The notes below the pieces were generated by a model. It made no database searches. It was not told where the DNA came from and saw only the letters and a program-made list of their open reading frames with translations. A program made the position numbers and the translations under genes. A stretch of 64,000 nucleotides of DNA from Nocardioides marmotae (GTDB lineage: Bacteria > Actinomycetota > Actinomycetes > Propionibacteriales > Nocardioidaceae): the NCBI RefSeq assembly GCF_013177455.1, contig NZ_CP053660.1, positions 434,001 to 498,000 on the forward strand, written 5' to 3'. Within the stretch, counting starts at the first letter, position 1. Each line of letters begins with the position of its first letter. Positions 26,450-39,221 of this stretch are shown here, in pieces.

Positions 26450-26466
26450 GGGAATCGCGAGTTCCC
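26450..26466. repeat. Inverted repeat in the nuo control region
   Basis: GGGAATCGCGAGTTCCC: five-base arms GGGAA/TTCCC around a central TCGCGA. It lies in the 243-base gap (26348-26590) between menG and nuoA, which otherwise holds TATAGG and TATGTG -10-like hexamers but no convincing complete promoter. Possible operator. Confidence 0.35.
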
Positions 26467-26520
26467 ACCCCCTGCGTGCGCCGGTGGGGCACCAGTGGCA
26501 CTATGTGTCACGTACCACTT

Positions 26521-26536
26521 CGTGATTCCATTCACA
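26521..26536. promoter_or_regulatory. Crp/FNR-family operator upstream of nuoA
   Basis: CGTGATTCCATTCACA matches TGTGA-N6-TCACA at 9 of 10 positions. It lies 55 bases before the nuoA start. Extra TCACG and GTCACA half-sites lie on both sides (26508 and 26539), so more than one dimer may bind. Whether it activates or represses depends on the unmapped start site. Confidence 0.6.
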
Positions 26537-26590
26537 AGGTCACATGGTGGTGCGGAAGTGCCGCCCGACCGACGTTCGACAGGAGTGCCC

Positions 26591-26950
26591 GTGGAGCTCT
26601 ACACACCGGTGCTGGCCCTCGCCTCGCTGGCCGCGCTCTTCGCGGTCGGCTCCGTCGCGATGAGCTCCCTGATCGGTCCGAAGCGCTACAACCGGGCCCG
26701 CCTCGACAGCTACGAGTGCGGCATCGAGCCCACCCCGCAGCCGATCGGCGGCGGGCGGTTCCCGGTGAAGTACTACACGGTCGCGATGACCTTCATCATC
26801 TTCGACGTCGAGATCATGTTCCTGGTCCCGTGGGCGGTCTACTTCGACCAGCTGCACTGGTTCGGCCTGATCGCGGTCGTCATTTTCCTCTTCAACATCA
26901 CCATCGCCTACGCCTATGAGTGGCGTCGCGGTGGTCTCGACTGGGACTGA
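26591..26950 (+). CDS. nuoA: NADH-quinone oxidoreductase subunit A
   Basis: A 119-residue membrane-arm subunit with three transmembrane helices. Signature motifs are YECGIEP, RFPVKYYTVAMTFIIFDVEIMFLVPWAV and the end YAYEWRRGGLDWD. GTG start with AGGAG 5 bases upstream. First gene of an unbroken nuoA-N operon; the loop it carries helps form the quinone site with NuoD and NuoH. Confidence 0.96.
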   Translation: MELYTPVLALASLAALFAVGSVAMSSLIGPKRYNRARLDSYECGIEPTPQPIGGGRFPVKYYTVAMTFIIFDVEIMFLVPWAVYFDQLHWFGLIAVVIFLFNITIAYAYEWRRGGLDWD

Positions 26951-26965
26951 CCGAGGGACTGCACC

Positions 26966-27520
26966 ATGGGACTCGAAGAGAAGCTGCCGAGCGGCGTCCT
27001 GCTGACCACGGTCGAGGGCGTGGCCGGCTACATGCGCAAGGCGTCGTTCTGGCCAGCGACCTTCGGGCTCGCCTGCTGTGCCATCGAGATGATGACCAGC
27101 GGCGGCCCGAAGTACGACCTGGCCCGGTTCGGCATGGAGGTCTTCCGGGCCAGCCCCCGCCAGGCCGACCTGATGATCGTGGCCGGCCGGGTGAGCCAGA
27201 AGATGGCCCCGGTCCTGCGCCAGATCTATGACCAGATGGCCGAGCCCAAGTGGGTGCTCGCGATGGGTGTCTGCGCCTCCAGCGGCGGCATGTTCAACAA
27301 CTACGCGATCGTCCAGGGCGTCGACCACATCGTGCCGGTCGACATGTACCTCCCCGGCTGCCCGCCCCGCCCGGAGATGCTCATCGACGCGATCCTCAAG
27401 CTCCACGACCAGGTGCAGCAGACCAAGATGGGCCCGCACCGCGCCGCCGAGATCGAGGAGCGGGAGAACGCCGCGCTGCGCGCCCTGCCCACCTCCGAGA
27501 TGCGAGGGATGCTGCGGTGA
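26966..27520 (+). CDS. nuoB: NADH-quinone oxidoreductase subunit B
   Basis: A 184-residue peripheral-arm subunit that holds the last [4Fe-4S] cluster, N2, beside the quinone. Ligands are the tandem cysteines in [11 protein letters not shown] plus those in [10 protein letters not shown] and [10 protein letters not shown]. The usual [11 protein letters not shown] and [12 protein letters not shown] motifs are present. Starts 15 bases after nuoA with GAGGGA as ribosome site, and overlaps nuoC by GTGA. Confidence 0.97.
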   Translation: MGLEEKLPSGVLLTTVEGVAGYMRKASFWPATFGLACCAIEMMTSGGPKYDLARFGMEVFRASPRQADLMIVAGRVSQKMAPVLRQIYDQMAEPKWVLAMGVCASSGGMFNNYAIVQGVDHIVPVDMYLPGCPPRPEMLIDAILKLHDQVQQTKMGPHRAAEIEERENAALRALPTSEMRGMLR

Positions 27521-28262
27521 GCGACGCGACCAACGAGCCCGGCAAGGCCCCCGACCAGCGCGCCGTGGACGAGTCGCCGGAGAACGCCCCGGCCACCCTC
27601 GACCCGGAGGTGCGTGCGGTCGGCGCCCGGTTCGGCATGTTCGGCACCCGCGGCTCGGGTGACACCAGCGGCTACGGCGGCCTGGTGCAGCCGGTGGTCT
27701 TCCCGGCCCCGGCCCGCCGACCGCTCGAGGGCTGGCACGAGGAGGTCGCGGCCGCGCTCGATGCCGCGCTCGCCGCTGCCGGTGCCCCCGACGCGATCGA
27801 GGGCGTCGTCGTCCACCGCGGCGAGGTCACCTTCCACGTCCGCCGCGACGGCCTGCCCGCGGTCGCGCGCGCCCTGCGCGACGACCCCTCGCTGCGCTTC
27901 GAGGTGCTCAGCGGGGTCAGCGGGGTGCACTACCCCGACGACAAGGACCGCGAGCTGCACGCGGTCTACCACCTGCTCTCGATGACCTGGAACCGCCGGA
28001 TCCGCCTCGAGGTCGCCGTGCCCGACGCCGACCCGCACCTGCCGTCGGTCGTGGCGACGTACCCCACGGCCGACTGGCACGAGCGGGAGACCTACGACAT
28101 GTTCGGGCTGGTCTTCGACGGCCACCCCGCGCTGACGCGCATCCTCATGCCCGACGACTGGCCGGGCCACCCCCAGCGCAAGGACTACCCGCTGGGCGGC
28201 ATCCCCGTGGAGTACAAGGGCGGCACCATCCCGCCGCCCGACCAGCGACGGAGCTACAGCTG

Positions 28263-28263
<1 letters not shown>
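27517..28263 (+). CDS. nuoC: NADH-quinone oxidoreductase subunit C
   Basis: A 248-residue peripheral subunit. An N-terminal extension of about 70 disordered residues ([20 protein letters not shown]) precedes the conserved NuoC domain, with [48 protein letters not shown] and [11 protein letters not shown]. The extension is common in actinobacteria. GTG start overlaps nuoB; the stop shares one base with the nuoD start. Confidence 0.96.
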
Positions 28264-29602
<1,339 letters not shown>

Positions 29603-29606
<4 letters not shown>

Positions 29607-30409
29607 GCACCAAGCTCACCGAGGACTCGCTGGCCGAGCTGCGCGAGATCGCGGCCCGCTACCCGCAGCCCCGCTCGGGCCTGCTGCCGATGCTGCACCT
29701 GGTGCAGTCGGTCGAGGGCCGGATCACCCCCGAGGGGATCGAGGCCTGCGCCGACGTGCTGGGCATCTCCGCGGCCGAGGTCAGCGGCGTGGCGACCTTC
29801 TACACGATGTACAAGCGCAAGCCGGTCGGCGACTACCACGTCGGCGTCTGCACCAACACGCTGTGCGCGGTGATGGGCGGCGACGAGATCTTCGCCCGGC
29901 TCAAGGAGCACCTCGACGTCGGCAACGACGAGACCACCGCCGACGGCAAGGTCACCCTCGAGCACCTCGAGTGCAACGCGGCCTGCGACTACGCCCCGGT
30001 GATGATGGTCAACTGGGAGTTCGTCGACAACCAGACCCCCGAGTCGGCCGTGCAGCTGGTCGACGACCTGCGCGCCGGCGCCGAGGTCCGCTCCACCCGC
30101 GGCCCCCGGATCTGCACCTGGCGCGAGGCCTCCCGCGTGCTCGCCGGCTTCCCCGACGGCCGCGTCGACGAGGGCCCGAGCGCCGGGCCGGCCTCGCTGG
30201 TCGGCCTCGACATCGCCCACGAGCGCGGCTGGTCCGCGCCGTCGACCGGGTCCGCCGACGGCGGCCAGGGCGGGCACGGCGTGGCCGAGGAGCCGAGCCG
30301 CGAGGCGGAGGCGACCGCGGACGCCGGCACCCCGGAGGCCGAGGCCGCCGTGGTCGAGAAGGAGAGCCCGACGACCGAGACGGCCGCGGAGAAGGGAGAC
30401 GCTCGATGA
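29603..30409 (+). CDS. nuoE: NADH-quinone oxidoreductase subunit E with acidic tail
   Basis: A 268-residue subunit carrying the [2Fe-2S] cluster N1a: cysteines in [13 protein letters not shown] and [13 protein letters not shown]. The fold domain ends near residue 165. After it come [21 protein letters not shown] and a long Glu/Ala/Thr-rich tail of some 70 residues ([19 protein letters not shown]) that is probably disordered, a feature of actinobacterial NuoE. ATGA overlaps on both sides. Confidence 0.95.
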
Positions 30410-31746
30410 GCGGCTCGACCGACACCCTCACCCCGGTGCTGACCGCCGGCTGGGCCGACGAGCGGTCCTGGACCCTCGACGCCTACGCCCGCCGCGGCGG
30501 CTACGACGCCCTCGACAAGGCGTTCGCGATGGGCCCCGACGCCGTCATCGCGGCGGTCAAGGACTCCGGCCTGCGCGGTCGCGGCGGCGCGGGCTTCCCG
30601 ACCGGGATGAAGTGGTCCTTCATCCCGCAGGACAACCCGAACCCGAAGTACCTCGTCGTCAACGCCGACGAGTCCGAGCCGGGGACCTGCAAGGACATCC
30701 CGCTGATGATGGCCAGCCCGCACACGCTGGTCGAGGGCGTCATCCTCAGCAGCTTCGCGATCCGGGCGCACACGGCGTTCATCTACATCCGCGGCGAGGT
30801 CCTCCACGTCATCCGCCGGGTCCAGGCCGCCGTCGCCGAGGCGTACGCCGCCGGGCACCTCGGTCGCGACATCCACGGCTCGGGCTACGACCTCGACGTC
30901 GTGGTGCACGCCGGGGCCGGGGCCTACATCTGCGGCGAGGAGACCGCGCTGCTCGAGGGCCTCGAGGGCCGCCGCGGCCAGCCGCGCCTGCGCCCGCCGT
31001 TCCCCGCGGTCGCCGGCCTCTACGCCAGCCCCACGGTCATCAACAACGTCGAGTCGATCTCCTCGGTGCCCAGCATCATCGCCAACGGCGCCGAGTGGTT
31101 CTCCAGCATGGGCACCGAGAAGTCCAAGGGCTTCGGCATCTTCTCCCTCTCCGGGCACGTGCAGCGCCCGGGGCAGTACGAGGCGCCGCTCGGCATCACC
31201 CTGCGCGAGCTCATCGACCTCGCCGGCGGCATCCGCCAGAAGTCGGACGGCCAGCGTCATGAGCTGAAGTTCTGGACCCCGGGCGGTTCCAGCACCCCGC
31301 TGCTGACCGCCGAGCACCTCGACGTACCCCTCGACTTCGAGGGCGTCGGCGCGGCCGGCTCGATGCTCGGCACCCGCGCGCTCCAGATCTTCGACGAGAC
31401 CGTCTGCGTGGTGCGGGCGGTCCTGCGGTGGACGGAGTTCTACAAGCACGAGTCCTGCGGCAAGTGCACCCCGTGTCGCGAGGGCACGTGGTGGCTGGTG
31501 CAGACCCTGGCCCGGCTGGAGAAGGGGCAGGGCAGCGAGGCCGACCTCGACCTGCTGCTCGACCAGTGCGACAACATCCTGGGCCGCTCCTTCTGCGCCC
31601 TCGGCGACGGCGCGACCAGCCCGATCTCCAGCTCGATCAAGTACTTCCGCGAGGAGTACCTCGCCCACCTCACGCACGGCGGCTGCCCGTTCGACCCGGC
31701 CGCCTCGACCGCGTGGGCCGACCGGACCGTGGGAGCCATGGCATGA
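30406..31746 (+). CDS. nuoF: NADH-quinone oxidoreductase subunit F
   Basis: A 446-residue subunit that binds NADH, FMN and cluster N3. [16 protein letters not shown] is the glycine-rich FMN/NADH loop, then [33 protein letters not shown] and the [4Fe-4S] ligands in [15 protein letters not shown] plus [10 protein letters not shown]. Entry point of electrons into complex I. Overlaps nuoE and nuoG by 4 bases each. Confidence 0.97.
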   Translation: MSGSTDTLTPVLTAGWADERSWTLDAYARRGGYDALDKAFAMGPDAVIAAVKDSGLRGRGGAGFPTGMKWSFIPQDNPNPKYLVVNADESEPGTCKDIPLMMASPHTLVEGVILSSFAIRAHTAFIYIRGEVLHVIRRVQAAVAEAYAAGHLGRDIHGSGYDLDVVVHAGAGAYICGEETALLEGLEGRRGQPRLRPPFPAVAGLYASPTVINNVESISSVPSIIANGAEWFSSMGTEKSKGFGIFSLSGHVQRPGQYEAPLGITLRELIDLAGGIRQKSDGQRHELKFWTPGGSSTPLLTAEHLDVPLDFEGVGAAGSMLGTRALQIFDETVCVVRAVLRWTEFYKHESCGKCTPCREGTWWLVQTLARLEKGQGSEADLDLLLDQCDNILGRSFCALGDGATSPISSSIKYFREEYLAHLTHGGCPFDPAASTAWADRTVGAMA

Positions 31747-34181
31747 CGCTGCAACAGGACCGGACCGACCTGGTCTCGCTCACCATCGACGGCGTCCAGG
31801 TCAGCGTCCCCAAGGACACCCTGGTCATCCGCGCCGCCGAGCAGGTGGGGATCCAGATCCCGCGCTTCTGCGACCACCCGCTGCTCGCGCCGGTCGGCGC
31901 CTGCCGCCAGTGCCTGGTCGACGTCCCCGACGCCGGCAACGGCCGCGGCTTCCCGAAGCCGCAGGCCTCCTGCACGCTGCCGGTCGCCGAGGGCATGGTC
32001 GTGAGCACCCAGGCCACCAGCGAGGTGGCCGACAAGGCGCAGCAGGGCGTCATGGAGTTCCTGCTCATCAACCACCCCCTGGACTGCCCGGTCTGCGACA
32101 AGGGCGGGGAGTGCCCGCTGCAGAACCAGGCGATGTCCAACGGCCGCGGCGAGTCCCGCTTCGCCGCCAGCGGCGGCATCAAGCGCACCTACCCCAAGCC
32201 GATCAACATCTCCGCCCAGGTCCTGCTCGACCGCGAGCGCTGCGTGCTGTGCGCCCGGTGCACCCGCTTCTCCGAGCAGATCGCCGGCGACCCGTTCATC
32301 GCGCTGGTCGAGCGCGGGGCGCTCCAGCAGGTCGGGATCTACGAGAAGGAGCCCTTCGAGAGCTACTTCTCCGGCAACACCATCCAGATCTGCCCGGTCG
32401 GCGCCCTCACCAGCGCCGAGTACCGCTTCCGCTCCCGTCCCTTCGACCTCGTCTCCACCCCGGCCGTGGCCGAGCACGACGCCTGCGGCTCCGCGATCCG
32501 CGTCGACCACCGCCGCGGCAAGGTGATGCGCCGCCTGGCCGGCAACGACCCCGAGGTCAACGAGGAGTGGATCACCGACAAGGACCGCTTCGCGTTCCAC
32601 TACGCCCAGCAGCCCGACCGGCTGACCTACCCGCAGGTCCGCGACACCGACGGCTCGCTGCGGCCGGCCTCGTGGCCGGAGGCCTTCGCGGTGGCTGCCC
32701 GCGGGCTCGCCGCGGCCGGCGCCGTCGGCGTGCTGCCCGGTGGTCGGTTGACCGCCGAGGACGCCTACGCCTACAGCGTCTTCGCCCGGGTCGCGCTCGG
32801 CACCAACGACGTGGACTTCCGCGCCCGGCCGCTCTCGGCGGAGGAGGCGGACTTCCTCGCCTCCGAGGTCGTGCTCACCGGCCCGTGGGCCGGCGGGGTC
32901 TCCTACGCCGACCTCGAGGCCGCGCGCACCGTCGTCCTGCTCGGGCTCGAGCCCGAGGACGAGGCCGGCGCGATCTTCCTGCGGCTGCGCAAGGCGTCGA
33001 GCCGGGGCACGCGCGTGCTCTCGGTGGCGCCCTTCAGCAGCCGCGGGCTGCGCAAGATGAACGGCGTCCTCGTCCCGGCCGTGCCGGGCACCGAGGCCGC
33101 GGTCATCGACGCGCTGGCCGAGCACGGCGAGCACGGCCTGGACCAGGACACGGTCCTGCTGGTGGGGGAGCGGCTCGCGACCTCGCCCGGCGCCCTGACC
33201 GCCGCGGCCGCGCTTGCGCGGCGTACCGGCGCCCGCCTGGCGTGGGTGCCGCGCCGGGCCGGTGACCGCGGCGCGGTCGAGGCCGGCTGCCTGCCCACCC
33301 TCCTGCCCGGCGGGCGGCCCGTGGCCGACGCCGGCGCCCGTGTCGACGCCGCCACCACCTGGGGCGTGGCCTCGCTCCCGGAGACCCCGGGCCGCGACGC
33401 CGACCAGATCGTGGCCGCGCTGCGCTCCGGCGAGCTCGGCGGCGTGGTCGTCGGCGGCGTGGACCCCGACGACACCGCGGACCCGGCGGCCACCCGGGAG
33501 GCGCTGCGCGCCGCCCGCTTCGTGGTGGCCCTCGAGGTCCGCGAGACCGACGTGACCCGCGAGGCCGACGTGGTCTTCCCCGTCGCGCCGGTCAGCGACA
33601 AGGCCGGCACCTTCGTCACCTGGGAGGGCCGTCCGCGGCCCTTCGAGGCGGTCTTCACCAACCCCGCCTCGCTGCCCGACCTCCGCGTCCTCGCCGGCAT
33701 CGCCGAGGAGCTCGCTGCGCTCGGCCAGGGCCGCCCGCTCGGCTTCCGCACCGTCGCCGACGTCCGCGCGCGGATGGAGGAGCTCGGCGGGTGGGACGGG
33801 CAGCGCCCCGCCCCCGCCGCCGACCCGCTGCCCGCGCCGGTGCCCGCCGCCGGGGAGGGCCCGGGGGAGGGCCCGGGAGAGGGCATGGTCCTCGCGACCT
33901 GGAAGCAGATGCTCGACCTCGGCTCGATGCAGGACGGCGACGCCGCGCTCCGGGCCACCGCCCGGATGCCGGTCGCGCGGATCAGCGCCGCGACGTACGA
34001 CGTGGTCGGACCCACCGTCACCCTCACCGGTGACCGCGGCTCGGTGACGCTGCCGGCCGAGATCACCGACGACCTCCTCGACGGCGTGGTCTGGGTCCCG
34101 GCGAACTCCTTCGGCGACGGGGTGCTGGCCGGCCTGGCCTCGCCCGGCTCACGCGTGACCGTGAAGGGAGCAGGTCGATGA
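31743..34181 (+). CDS. nuoG: NADH-quinone oxidoreductase subunit G, N7 cysteines missing
   Basis: An 812-residue subunit with a chain of iron-sulfur clusters. N1b ligands are in [20 protein letters not shown] and QASCTLP. N5 is in [18 protein letters not shown]4 uses [11 protein letters not shown] and ICPVGALT. The molybdopterin-like domain that follows normally has a C-x2-C-x3-C plus distal Cys set (N7). Here it reads [12 protein letters not shown] (241-252), and position 278 is Thr in [10 protein letters not shown], so N7 should be absent. The C-terminal part is divergent and ends with a short Pro/Gly-rich linker ([11 protein letters not shown]) and a small beta domain. ATGA overlaps with nuoF and nuoH. 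Confidence 0.95.
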   Translation: MTLQQDRTDLVSLTIDGVQVSVPKDTLVIRAAEQVGIQIPRFCDHPLLAPVGACRQCLVDVPDAGNGRGFPKPQASCTLPVAEGMVVSTQATSEVADKAQQGVMEFLLINHPLDCPVCDKGGECPLQNQAMSNGRGESRFAASGGIKRTYPKPINISAQVLLDRERCVLCARCTRFSEQIAGDPFIALVERGALQQVGIYEKEPFESYFSGNTIQICPVGALTSAEYRFRSRPFDLVSTPAVAEHDACGSAIRVDHRRGKVMRRLAGNDPEVNEEWITDKDRFAFHYAQQPDRLTYPQVRDTDGSLRPASWPEAFAVAARGLAAAGAVGVLPGGRLTAEDAYAYSVFARVALGTNDVDFRARPLSAEEADFLASEVVLTGPWAGGVSYADLEAARTVVLLGLEPEDEAGAIFLRLRKASSRGTRVLSVAPFSSRGLRKMNGVLVPAVPGTEAAVIDALAEHGEHGLDQDTVLLVGERLATSPGALTAAAALARRTGARLAWVPRRAGDRGAVEAGCLPTLLPGGRPVADAGARVDAATTWGVASLPETPGRDADQIVAALRSGELGGVVVGGVDPDDTADPAATREALRAARFVVALEVRETDVTREADVVFPVAPVSDKAGTFVTWEGRPRPFEAVFTNPASLPDLRVLAGIAEELAALGQGRPLGFRTVADVRARMEELGGWDGQRPAPAADPLPAPVPAAGEGPGEGPGEGMVLATWKQMLDLGSMQDGDAALRATARMPVARISAATYDVVGPTVTLTGDRGSVTLPAEITDDLLDGVVWVPANSFGDGVLAGLASPGSRVTVKGAGR

Positions 34182-35521
34182 CGCCGCTGCTGAGGCCCCT
34201 GGCCGCCGACGACCTCTCGGCCTTCGGCGGCGACCCGCTCTGGGTCGTGCTGCTCAAGACCGTCCTGATCTTCGTCGTCCTGGTCCTGCTCACGCTGTTC
34301 AACATCTGGTGGGAGCGGCGCGTCGTCGCGCGGATGCAGCACCGCATCGGCCCGAACGTCAACGGCCCCTTCGGCCTGCTGCAGTCCCTGGCCGACGGCG
34401 TGAAGCTGGCGCTGAAGGAGGACATCATCCCCAAGGCCGCCGACAAGGTGGTCTTCCTCCTCGCCCCGATCATGGCCGTCATCCCGGCGTTCGTGACGTT
34501 CAGCGTGATCCCGTTCGGGCCCGAGGTGCGGATCCCGTTCACCGACACCGTCACCCCGCTCCAGCTGACCGACATGCCGGTCGCGGTGCTCTTCGTGATG
34601 GCGATCGCCTCGATCGGCATCTACGGCATCGTGCTCGGCGGCTGGTCCAGCGGCTCGACGTACTCCCTGCTGGGCGGGCTGCGCTCGAGCGCGCAGATGA
34701 TCTCCTACGAGGTCTCGATGGGCCTGGCGCTGGTCTCGGTGTTCCTCTACGCCGGCTCCGCCTCGACCTCCCAGATCGTCGACGCCCAGGACACCCTCTG
34801 GTACGGCCTGGTGCTGGCGCCCTCGTTCGTCATCTACGTCATCTCGATGGTCGGCGAGGTCAACCGCGCGCCCTTCGACCTCCCCGAGGCCGAGGGCGAG
34901 CTGGTCGGCGGCTTCCACACCGAGTACTCCTCGCTGAAGTTCGCCCTGTTCTTCCTCGCCGAGTACATCAACATGGCGACGGTCTCCGCGGTCGCGACCA
35001 CCCTGTTCCTCGGCGGCTGGCGCGCACCGTTCTGGATCGACCGGGTCTGGGAGGGCGCCAACGAGGGCTACGTCCCGTTGATCTGGTTCTTCGGGAAGAT
35101 GCTGTTCTTCATCTTCTTCTTCATCTGGCTGCGCGGCTCGCTGCCGCGACTGCGCTACGACCAGTTCATGAACTTCGGCTGGAAGGTCCTCATCCCGGTC
35201 GCGCTGGGCTGGACCGTCGCGGTCGCCGTCATCCGGGCGATCACCCTCGACGGCGGCCTCGACCGCCAGTACGTCCTGGTTGCCCTCGCCGTGCTCGCCG
35301 CCGTGCTGCTCGCGGCGATGTTCCTCGGCCAGGACTCCGACCAGCCGGCCGCGGGCGCGACCCGCCCGGTGCCCGAGCCGACCGGAGCCTTCCCCGTCCC
35401 GCCCATGCCCGCCGGGGGTGCCGTCCGCGGCGCCGCCCGACCGCTGACCTTCGCATCTCCCGCCGGCACCACCTCCGCGACCGCGGGGAGCAGCGCCGAG
35501 GCGGAGGAGGAGAGCCGATGA
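34178..35521 (+). CDS. nuoH: NADH-quinone oxidoreductase subunit H
   Basis: A 447-residue membrane subunit that joins the two arms and forms the quinone tunnel. Motifs: [34 protein letters not shown] in parts, [28 protein letters not shown] and the late [19 protein letters not shown]. About eight helices. From residue 385 on, a Pro/Ala/Gly-rich tail of about 60 residues extends past the usual end, as in other actinobacteria. Overlaps nuoG and nuoI. Confidence 0.96.
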   Translation: MTPLLRPLAADDLSAFGGDPLWVVLLKTVLIFVVLVLLTLFNIWWERRVVARMQHRIGPNVNGPFGLLQSLADGVKLALKEDIIPKAADKVVFLLAPIMAVIPAFVTFSVIPFGPEVRIPFTDTVTPLQLTDMPVAVLFVMAIASIGIYGIVLGGWSSGSTYSLLGGLRSSAQMISYEVSMGLALVSVFLYAGSASTSQIVDAQDTLWYGLVLAPSFVIYVISMVGEVNRAPFDLPEAEGELVGGFHTEYSSLKFALFFLAEYINMATVSAVATTLFLGGWRAPFWIDRVWEGANEGYVPLIWFFGKMLFFIFFFIWLRGSLPRLRYDQFMNFGWKVLIPVALGWTVAVAVIRAITLDGGLDRQYVLVALAVLAAVLLAAMFLGQDSDQPAAGATRPVPEPTGAFPVPPMPAGGAVRGAARPLTFASPAGTTSATAGSSAEAEEESR

Positions 35522-36105
35522 CCGACGCACCGAGCGGCCACCCGACCAACGACCAGCCGAGCGGCAAGCAGGGCTTCTTCGACCCGGTCGCCGGGTTCGG
35601 GGTCACGCTGCGGACGATGTTCAAGAAGGTCGTCACCGAGCAGTACCCCTTCGAGAAGCAGCCGACCGCGCCGCGCTTCCACGGCCGTCACCAGCTCAAC
35701 CGCTGGCCCGACGGGCTGGAGAAGTGCGTGGGTTGCGAGCTGTGCGCCTGGGCCTGCCCGGCCGACGCGATCTACGTCGAGGGCGCCTCGAACGTCGACC
35801 TGCCGGACGGCTCGGGCCGATTCAGCCCCGGCGAGCGGTACGGCCGCGTCTACCAGATCAACTACCTGCGCTGCATCCTGTGCGGGCTGTGCATCGAGGC
35901 GTGCCCGACCCGCGCGCTGACGATGACCAACGAGTACGAGCTGGCCGACGACAACCGCGCCGACCTGATCTACGAGAAGTCCGACCTGCTCGCCCCCCTG
36001 CTGCCGGGCATGGAGCAGCCGCCGCACCCGATGCGGCTGGGCTCGGACGAGGGCGACTACTACCGCGGCGCCTACGCCGCCCCGGCCCCGGAGGGCACGG
36101 CATGA
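35518..36105 (+). CDS. nuoI: NADH-quinone oxidoreductase subunit I
   Basis: A 195-residue ferredoxin-like subunit with two [4Fe-4S] clusters, N6a and N6b. The ligand sets are [16 protein letters not shown] and [16 protein letters not shown]. The N-terminal [22 protein letters not shown] is the membrane-contact helix of the family. It passes electrons from NuoG to NuoB. ATGA overlaps on both sides. Confidence 0.97.
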   Translation: MTDAPSGHPTNDQPSGKQGFFDPVAGFGVTLRTMFKKVVTEQYPFEKQPTAPRFHGRHQLNRWPDGLEKCVGCELCAWACPADAIYVEGASNVDLPDGSGRFSPGERYGRVYQINYLRCILCGLCIEACPTRALTMTNEYELADDNRADLIYEKSDLLAPLLPGMEQPPHPMRLGSDEGDYYRGAYAAPAPEGTA

Positions 36106-36974
36106 TCGCGTTCTGGATCCTCGCCCCGGTGATGGTGGTCTGCGCCCTGGGCATCCTGGTCGTGCGCAAGGCGGTCCACGCCGCCCTGCTGCTCGCGACC
36201 GTGATGATCAGCCTCGCGGTGCTCTACCTGGTGCTCGAGGCGCCGTTCCTCTTCGTCGTGCAGATCATCGTCTACACCGGCGCGATCCTCATGCTCTTCC
36301 TCTTCGTCGTCATGCTCGTCGGCGTCGACGCCTCGGACTCCCTGGTGGAGACCATCCGGGGCCAGCGGGTCGCCGCCGTCGTGCTCGGCGCCGGCCTCGC
36401 GGTGGTCATGCTGCTCGGCGTCGCCCAGCTCTCCCTCGGCCCGACCGTGGGCCTGGAGGCGGCCAACGCCGGCGGCAACATCGAGGGCCTGGCGGGGCTG
36501 CTGTTCTCCCGCTACGTGCTGGTCTTCGAGGTCACCGCGGCCCTGCTCATCACCGCCGCCCTCGGCGCGATGGTGCTGGCCCACCGCGAGCGCACCAGCC
36601 CGCGGGCCGGGCAGGCCGACCTGGCCGCCCAGCGGGTCCGCGACTTCGGCACCTTGGGCGTCCACCTCGGCCCGCTCCCGGCGCCGGGCGTCTACGCCCG
36701 CCACAACGCCGTGGACACCCCGGCGCTGCTGCCCGACGGCACGCCCGCGGAGTCCTCGGTCTCCCGGACGCTGGCCGCGCGCGGCACGATCCGCAACGCC
36801 CCCGACCTCGCCGACGACATCGAGGACGTCCAGCGCGCGCTGGCGGGCCCTGACGGCGGCTCGGGCACGCCCGGTGACCTCTCGGCGGGCTCCGGCCACA
36901 ACACCGAGAACCCGGGCGCCGACGTCGACGGCCGGGCGACCGGCCCTGCCACGGATTCGGAGGCCCACCGGTGA
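36102..36974 (+). CDS. nuoJ: NADH-quinone oxidoreductase subunit J with long C-terminal tail
   Basis: A 290-residue membrane subunit; the five-helix core is within residues 1-165 ([48 protein letters not shown] in parts, containing the conserved pi-bulge helix). The rest, about 120 residues, is a hydrophilic cytoplasmic extension with [31 protein letters not shown] and a low-complexity end. A tail is usual in actinobacterial NuoJ. GTGA overlap with nuoK. Confidence 0.95.
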   Translation: MIAFWILAPVMVVCALGILVVRKAVHAALLLATVMISLAVLYLVLEAPFLFVVQIIVYTGAILMLFLFVVMLVGVDASDSLVETIRGQRVAAVVLGAGLAVVMLLGVAQLSLGPTVGLEAANAGGNIEGLAGLLFSRYVLVFEVTAALLITAALGAMVLAHRERTSPRAGQADLAAQRVRDFGTLGVHLGPLPAPGVYARHNAVDTPALLPDGTPAESSVSRTLAARGTIRNAPDLADDIEDVQRALAGPDGGSGTPGDLSAGSGHNTENPGADVDGRATGPATDSEAHR

Positions 36975-37273
36975 CCGACGTGACGCCGTTCATCGTGCTC
37001 TCGGCGATCCTGTTCAGCATCGGCGCCGTGGGGGTGCTGACCCGCCGCAACGCGATCGTCGTCTTCATGTGCGTCGAGCTGATGCTCAACGCCTGCAACC
37101 TCGCGCTCGTGGCCTTCGCCAAGCAGCACGGCAACCTCGACGGGCAGGTCGCGGCGTTCTTCGTGATGGTCGTCGCGGCCGCCGAGGTGGTCGTCGGGCT
37201 CGCGATCATCATGACCATCTTCCGCACCCGCCGGTCGGCCTCGGTCGACGACGCCAGCCTGCTGAAGTACTGA
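36971..37273 (+). CDS. nuoK: NADH-quinone oxidoreductase subunit K
   Basis: A 100-residue, three-helix antiporter-like subunit. The conserved membrane glutamates needed for proton pumping are in [16 protein letters not shown] and [16 protein letters not shown] start overlapping nuoJ; 13 bases separate it from nuoL. Confidence 0.96.
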   Translation: MTDVTPFIVLSAILFSIGAVGVLTRRNAIVVFMCVELMLNACNLALVAFAKQHGNLDGQVAAFFVMVVAAAEVVVGLAIIMTIFRTRRSASVDDASLLKY

Positions 37274-37286
37274 GGAAGAGAAGCGG

Positions 37287-39221
37287 ATGTACGCACTTTC
37301 CGAGGCCGCGCACCAGGTGCCGGTCATCGAGTCGAGCGCCGCCGACGGCGCGTTCTCGCTGCTGTGGCTGGTCATCGGCCTGCCCCTGCTGGGCGCCGCC
37401 GTGCTGCTGCTCGGCGGCCGCGCCACCGACCGCTGGGGCCACTGGCTCGGCACGCTGATGTCGGTCGGGTCCTTCGTGGTCAGCCTGGTGCTCTTCGTCG
37501 AGCTCACCGGGCGCGACGAGGCCGACCGGTCGGTCACCCAGCACCTGTGGGACTGGATCTCCGTCGGTGACCTCAACGTCGGGATGGACCTGCTCTACGA
37601 CCCGCTCTCGGCGCTGTTCCTGCTGCTGATCACCGGCGTGGGGTCCCTGATCCACGTCTACTCGATCGGCTACATGGAGCACGACCCGCGCCGGCGCCGG
37701 TTCTTCGCCTACCTCAACCTCTTCGTCGCCGCCATGCTCATGCTGGTGCTCGCGGAGAACTACGTCGGGCTGTTCCTCGGCTGGGAGGGCGTCGGCCTCG
37801 CCTCCTACCTGCTCATCGGCTTCTGGCAGCACAAGCCCTCGGCGGCCGCGGCGGCGAAGAAGGCCTTCGTCATCAACCGCGTCGGCGACATCGGCATGGC
37901 GCTGGCCATCGCCCTGCTCTTCGTCACCTTCGGGACCACCAGCTTCTCCGCGATCAGCGGCGTCTCCGGTGCCGCCCAGGAGGGCACGCTCACGGCGGTC
38001 GGCCTGCTGCTCCTGCTCGCGGCGTGCGGCAAGTCCGCCCAGGTGCCGCTGCAGGCCTGGCTGCTCGACGCGATGGAGGGCCCGACCCCGGTCTCCGCGC
38101 TCATCCACGCCGCGACCATGGTCACCGCCGGCGTCTACCTCGTCGTCCGCTCGAACTTCATCTTCGAGCTCGCCCCCACCGCCCAGACGGTCGTCGTGAT
38201 CGTCGCGACGGTCACGCTGCTGTGGGGCGCGATCATCGGTTGCGCCAAGGACGACATCAAGAAGGCGCTGGCCGGCTCCACGATGAGCCAGATCGGCTAC
38301 ATGATGCTCGGCGCCGGCCTCGGCGTGGCCGGCTATGCCTTCGCGATCTTCCACCTGATCACGCACGGCTTCTTCAAGGCCAACATGTTCCTCGGCGCCG
38401 GATCGGTCATGCACGGCATGAACGACGACGTCGACATGCGCCGCTACGGCGCGCTGCGGCACGCGATGCCGGTGACGTTCCTGACCTTCGCGATGGGCTA
38501 CCTCGCGATCATCGGCTTCCCCGGCTTCTCGGGCTTCTGGTCCAAGGACAAGATCATCGAGACCGCCCTGGCCGAGAACTGGGTCGTCGGCGTGCTCGCC
38601 CTGCTCGGTGCCGGCATCACCGGCTTCTACATGACCCGCCTGATGCTGCTGACCTTCCTCACCAACAAGCGGTGGAAGGACGACGTGCACCCGCACGAGT
38701 CGCCCGCCGTGATGACTGTGCCGCTCATCGTCCTCGCCGCGCTGTCGGTGCTCGGCGGCGTGCTGCTCCTCGGCGACTGGATCGTCGACTGGCTCGCGCC
38801 GGTCGTCGGGGTCGCGCCGCACCACGAGCCGCCGCTGCCGATCATCGTGATCACGCTGCTCACCGTCGCGGTCGTGGCCGTCGGCGTGGCCGCCGCGTGG
38901 TTCCTGGTGGGCAAGCGGGAGATCCCGCTCACCCCGCCCACCGACGTCTCCTTCGCGACCCGGGCGGCGCGGGCCGACCTCTACGGCGACGCGATCAACG
39001 ACGCGCTGGTCGTGCAGCCGGGCGCGGCGCTCGTGCGCGGGGTCACCGTCGCCGACCACGCGGTCGTCGACGGCGCCTTCACCGGCGGCTCGGGCACCGT
39101 CAAGGTGCTCGGCGGCGTCCTGCGCCGGCTCCAGAACGGCTTCGTCCGCACCTATGCCCTGTCCGTCCTCGGCGGGGTCCTCCTCGTCGTCCTCGCACTC
39201 CTGGCGGTGAACCTCGCATGA
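37287..39221 (+). CDS. nuoL: NADH-quinone oxidoreductase subunit L
   Basis: A 644-residue Mrp-type antiporter-like subunit at the far end of the membrane arm. Motifs: [24 protein letters not shown], the essential glutamate in [52 protein letters not shown] in parts, and the lysine helix [22 protein letters not shown]. The C-terminal lateral helix is represented by the last 100 residues. A ribosome site GAGGAAGAGAAG precedes the ATG. Confidence 0.96.
   Translation: MYALSEAAHQVPVIESSAADGAFSLLWLVIGLPLLGAAVLLLGGRATDRWGHWLGTLMSVGSFVVSLVLFVELTGRDEADRSVTQHLWDWISVGDLNVGMDLLYDPLSALFLLLITGVGSLIHVYSIGYMEHDPRRRRFFAYLNLFVAAMLMLVLAENYVGLFLGWEGVGLASYLLIGFWQHKPSAAAAAKKAFVINRVGDIGMALAIALLFVTFGTTSFSAISGVSGAAQEGTLTAVGLLLLLAACGKSAQVPLQAWLLDAMEGPTPVSALIHAATMVTAGVYLVVRSNFIFELAPTAQTVVVIVATVTLLWGAIIGCAKDDIKKALAGSTMSQIGYMMLGAGLGVAGYAFAIFHLITHGFFKANMFLGAGSVMHGMNDDVDMRRYGALRHAMPVTFLTFAMGYLAIIGFPGFSGFWSKDKIIETALAENWVVGVLALLGAGITGFYMTRLMLLTFLTNKRWKDDVHPHESPAVMTVPLIVLAALSVLGGVLLLGDWIVDWLAPVVGVAPHHEPPLPIIVITLLTVAVVAVGVAAAWFLVGKREIPLTPPTDVSFATRAARADLYGDAINDALVVQPGAALVRGVTVADHAVVDGAFTGGSGTVKVLGGVLRRLQNGFVRTYALSVLGGVLLVVLALLAVNLA

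Noticed and set aside
33840..33890. [11 protein letters not shown] repeat in NuoG as a frameshift
   Set aside because: The frame stays open and codon use is normal on both sides; it is an in-frame linker.
32903..35530. Long open frames on the minus strand opposite nuoG-nuoH, and similar ones opposite nuoM (39152-41170) and elsewhere
   Set aside because: They mirror the third-position GC of the real genes, have low-complexity Arg/Ala/Gly/Glu products, no domain and no ribosome site.
36600..36974. Long hydrophilic tail of NuoJ as a sign of frameshift or separate gene
   Set aside because: Codon use is unbroken and comparable tails are usual in actinobacterial NuoJ, NuoH and NuoE.
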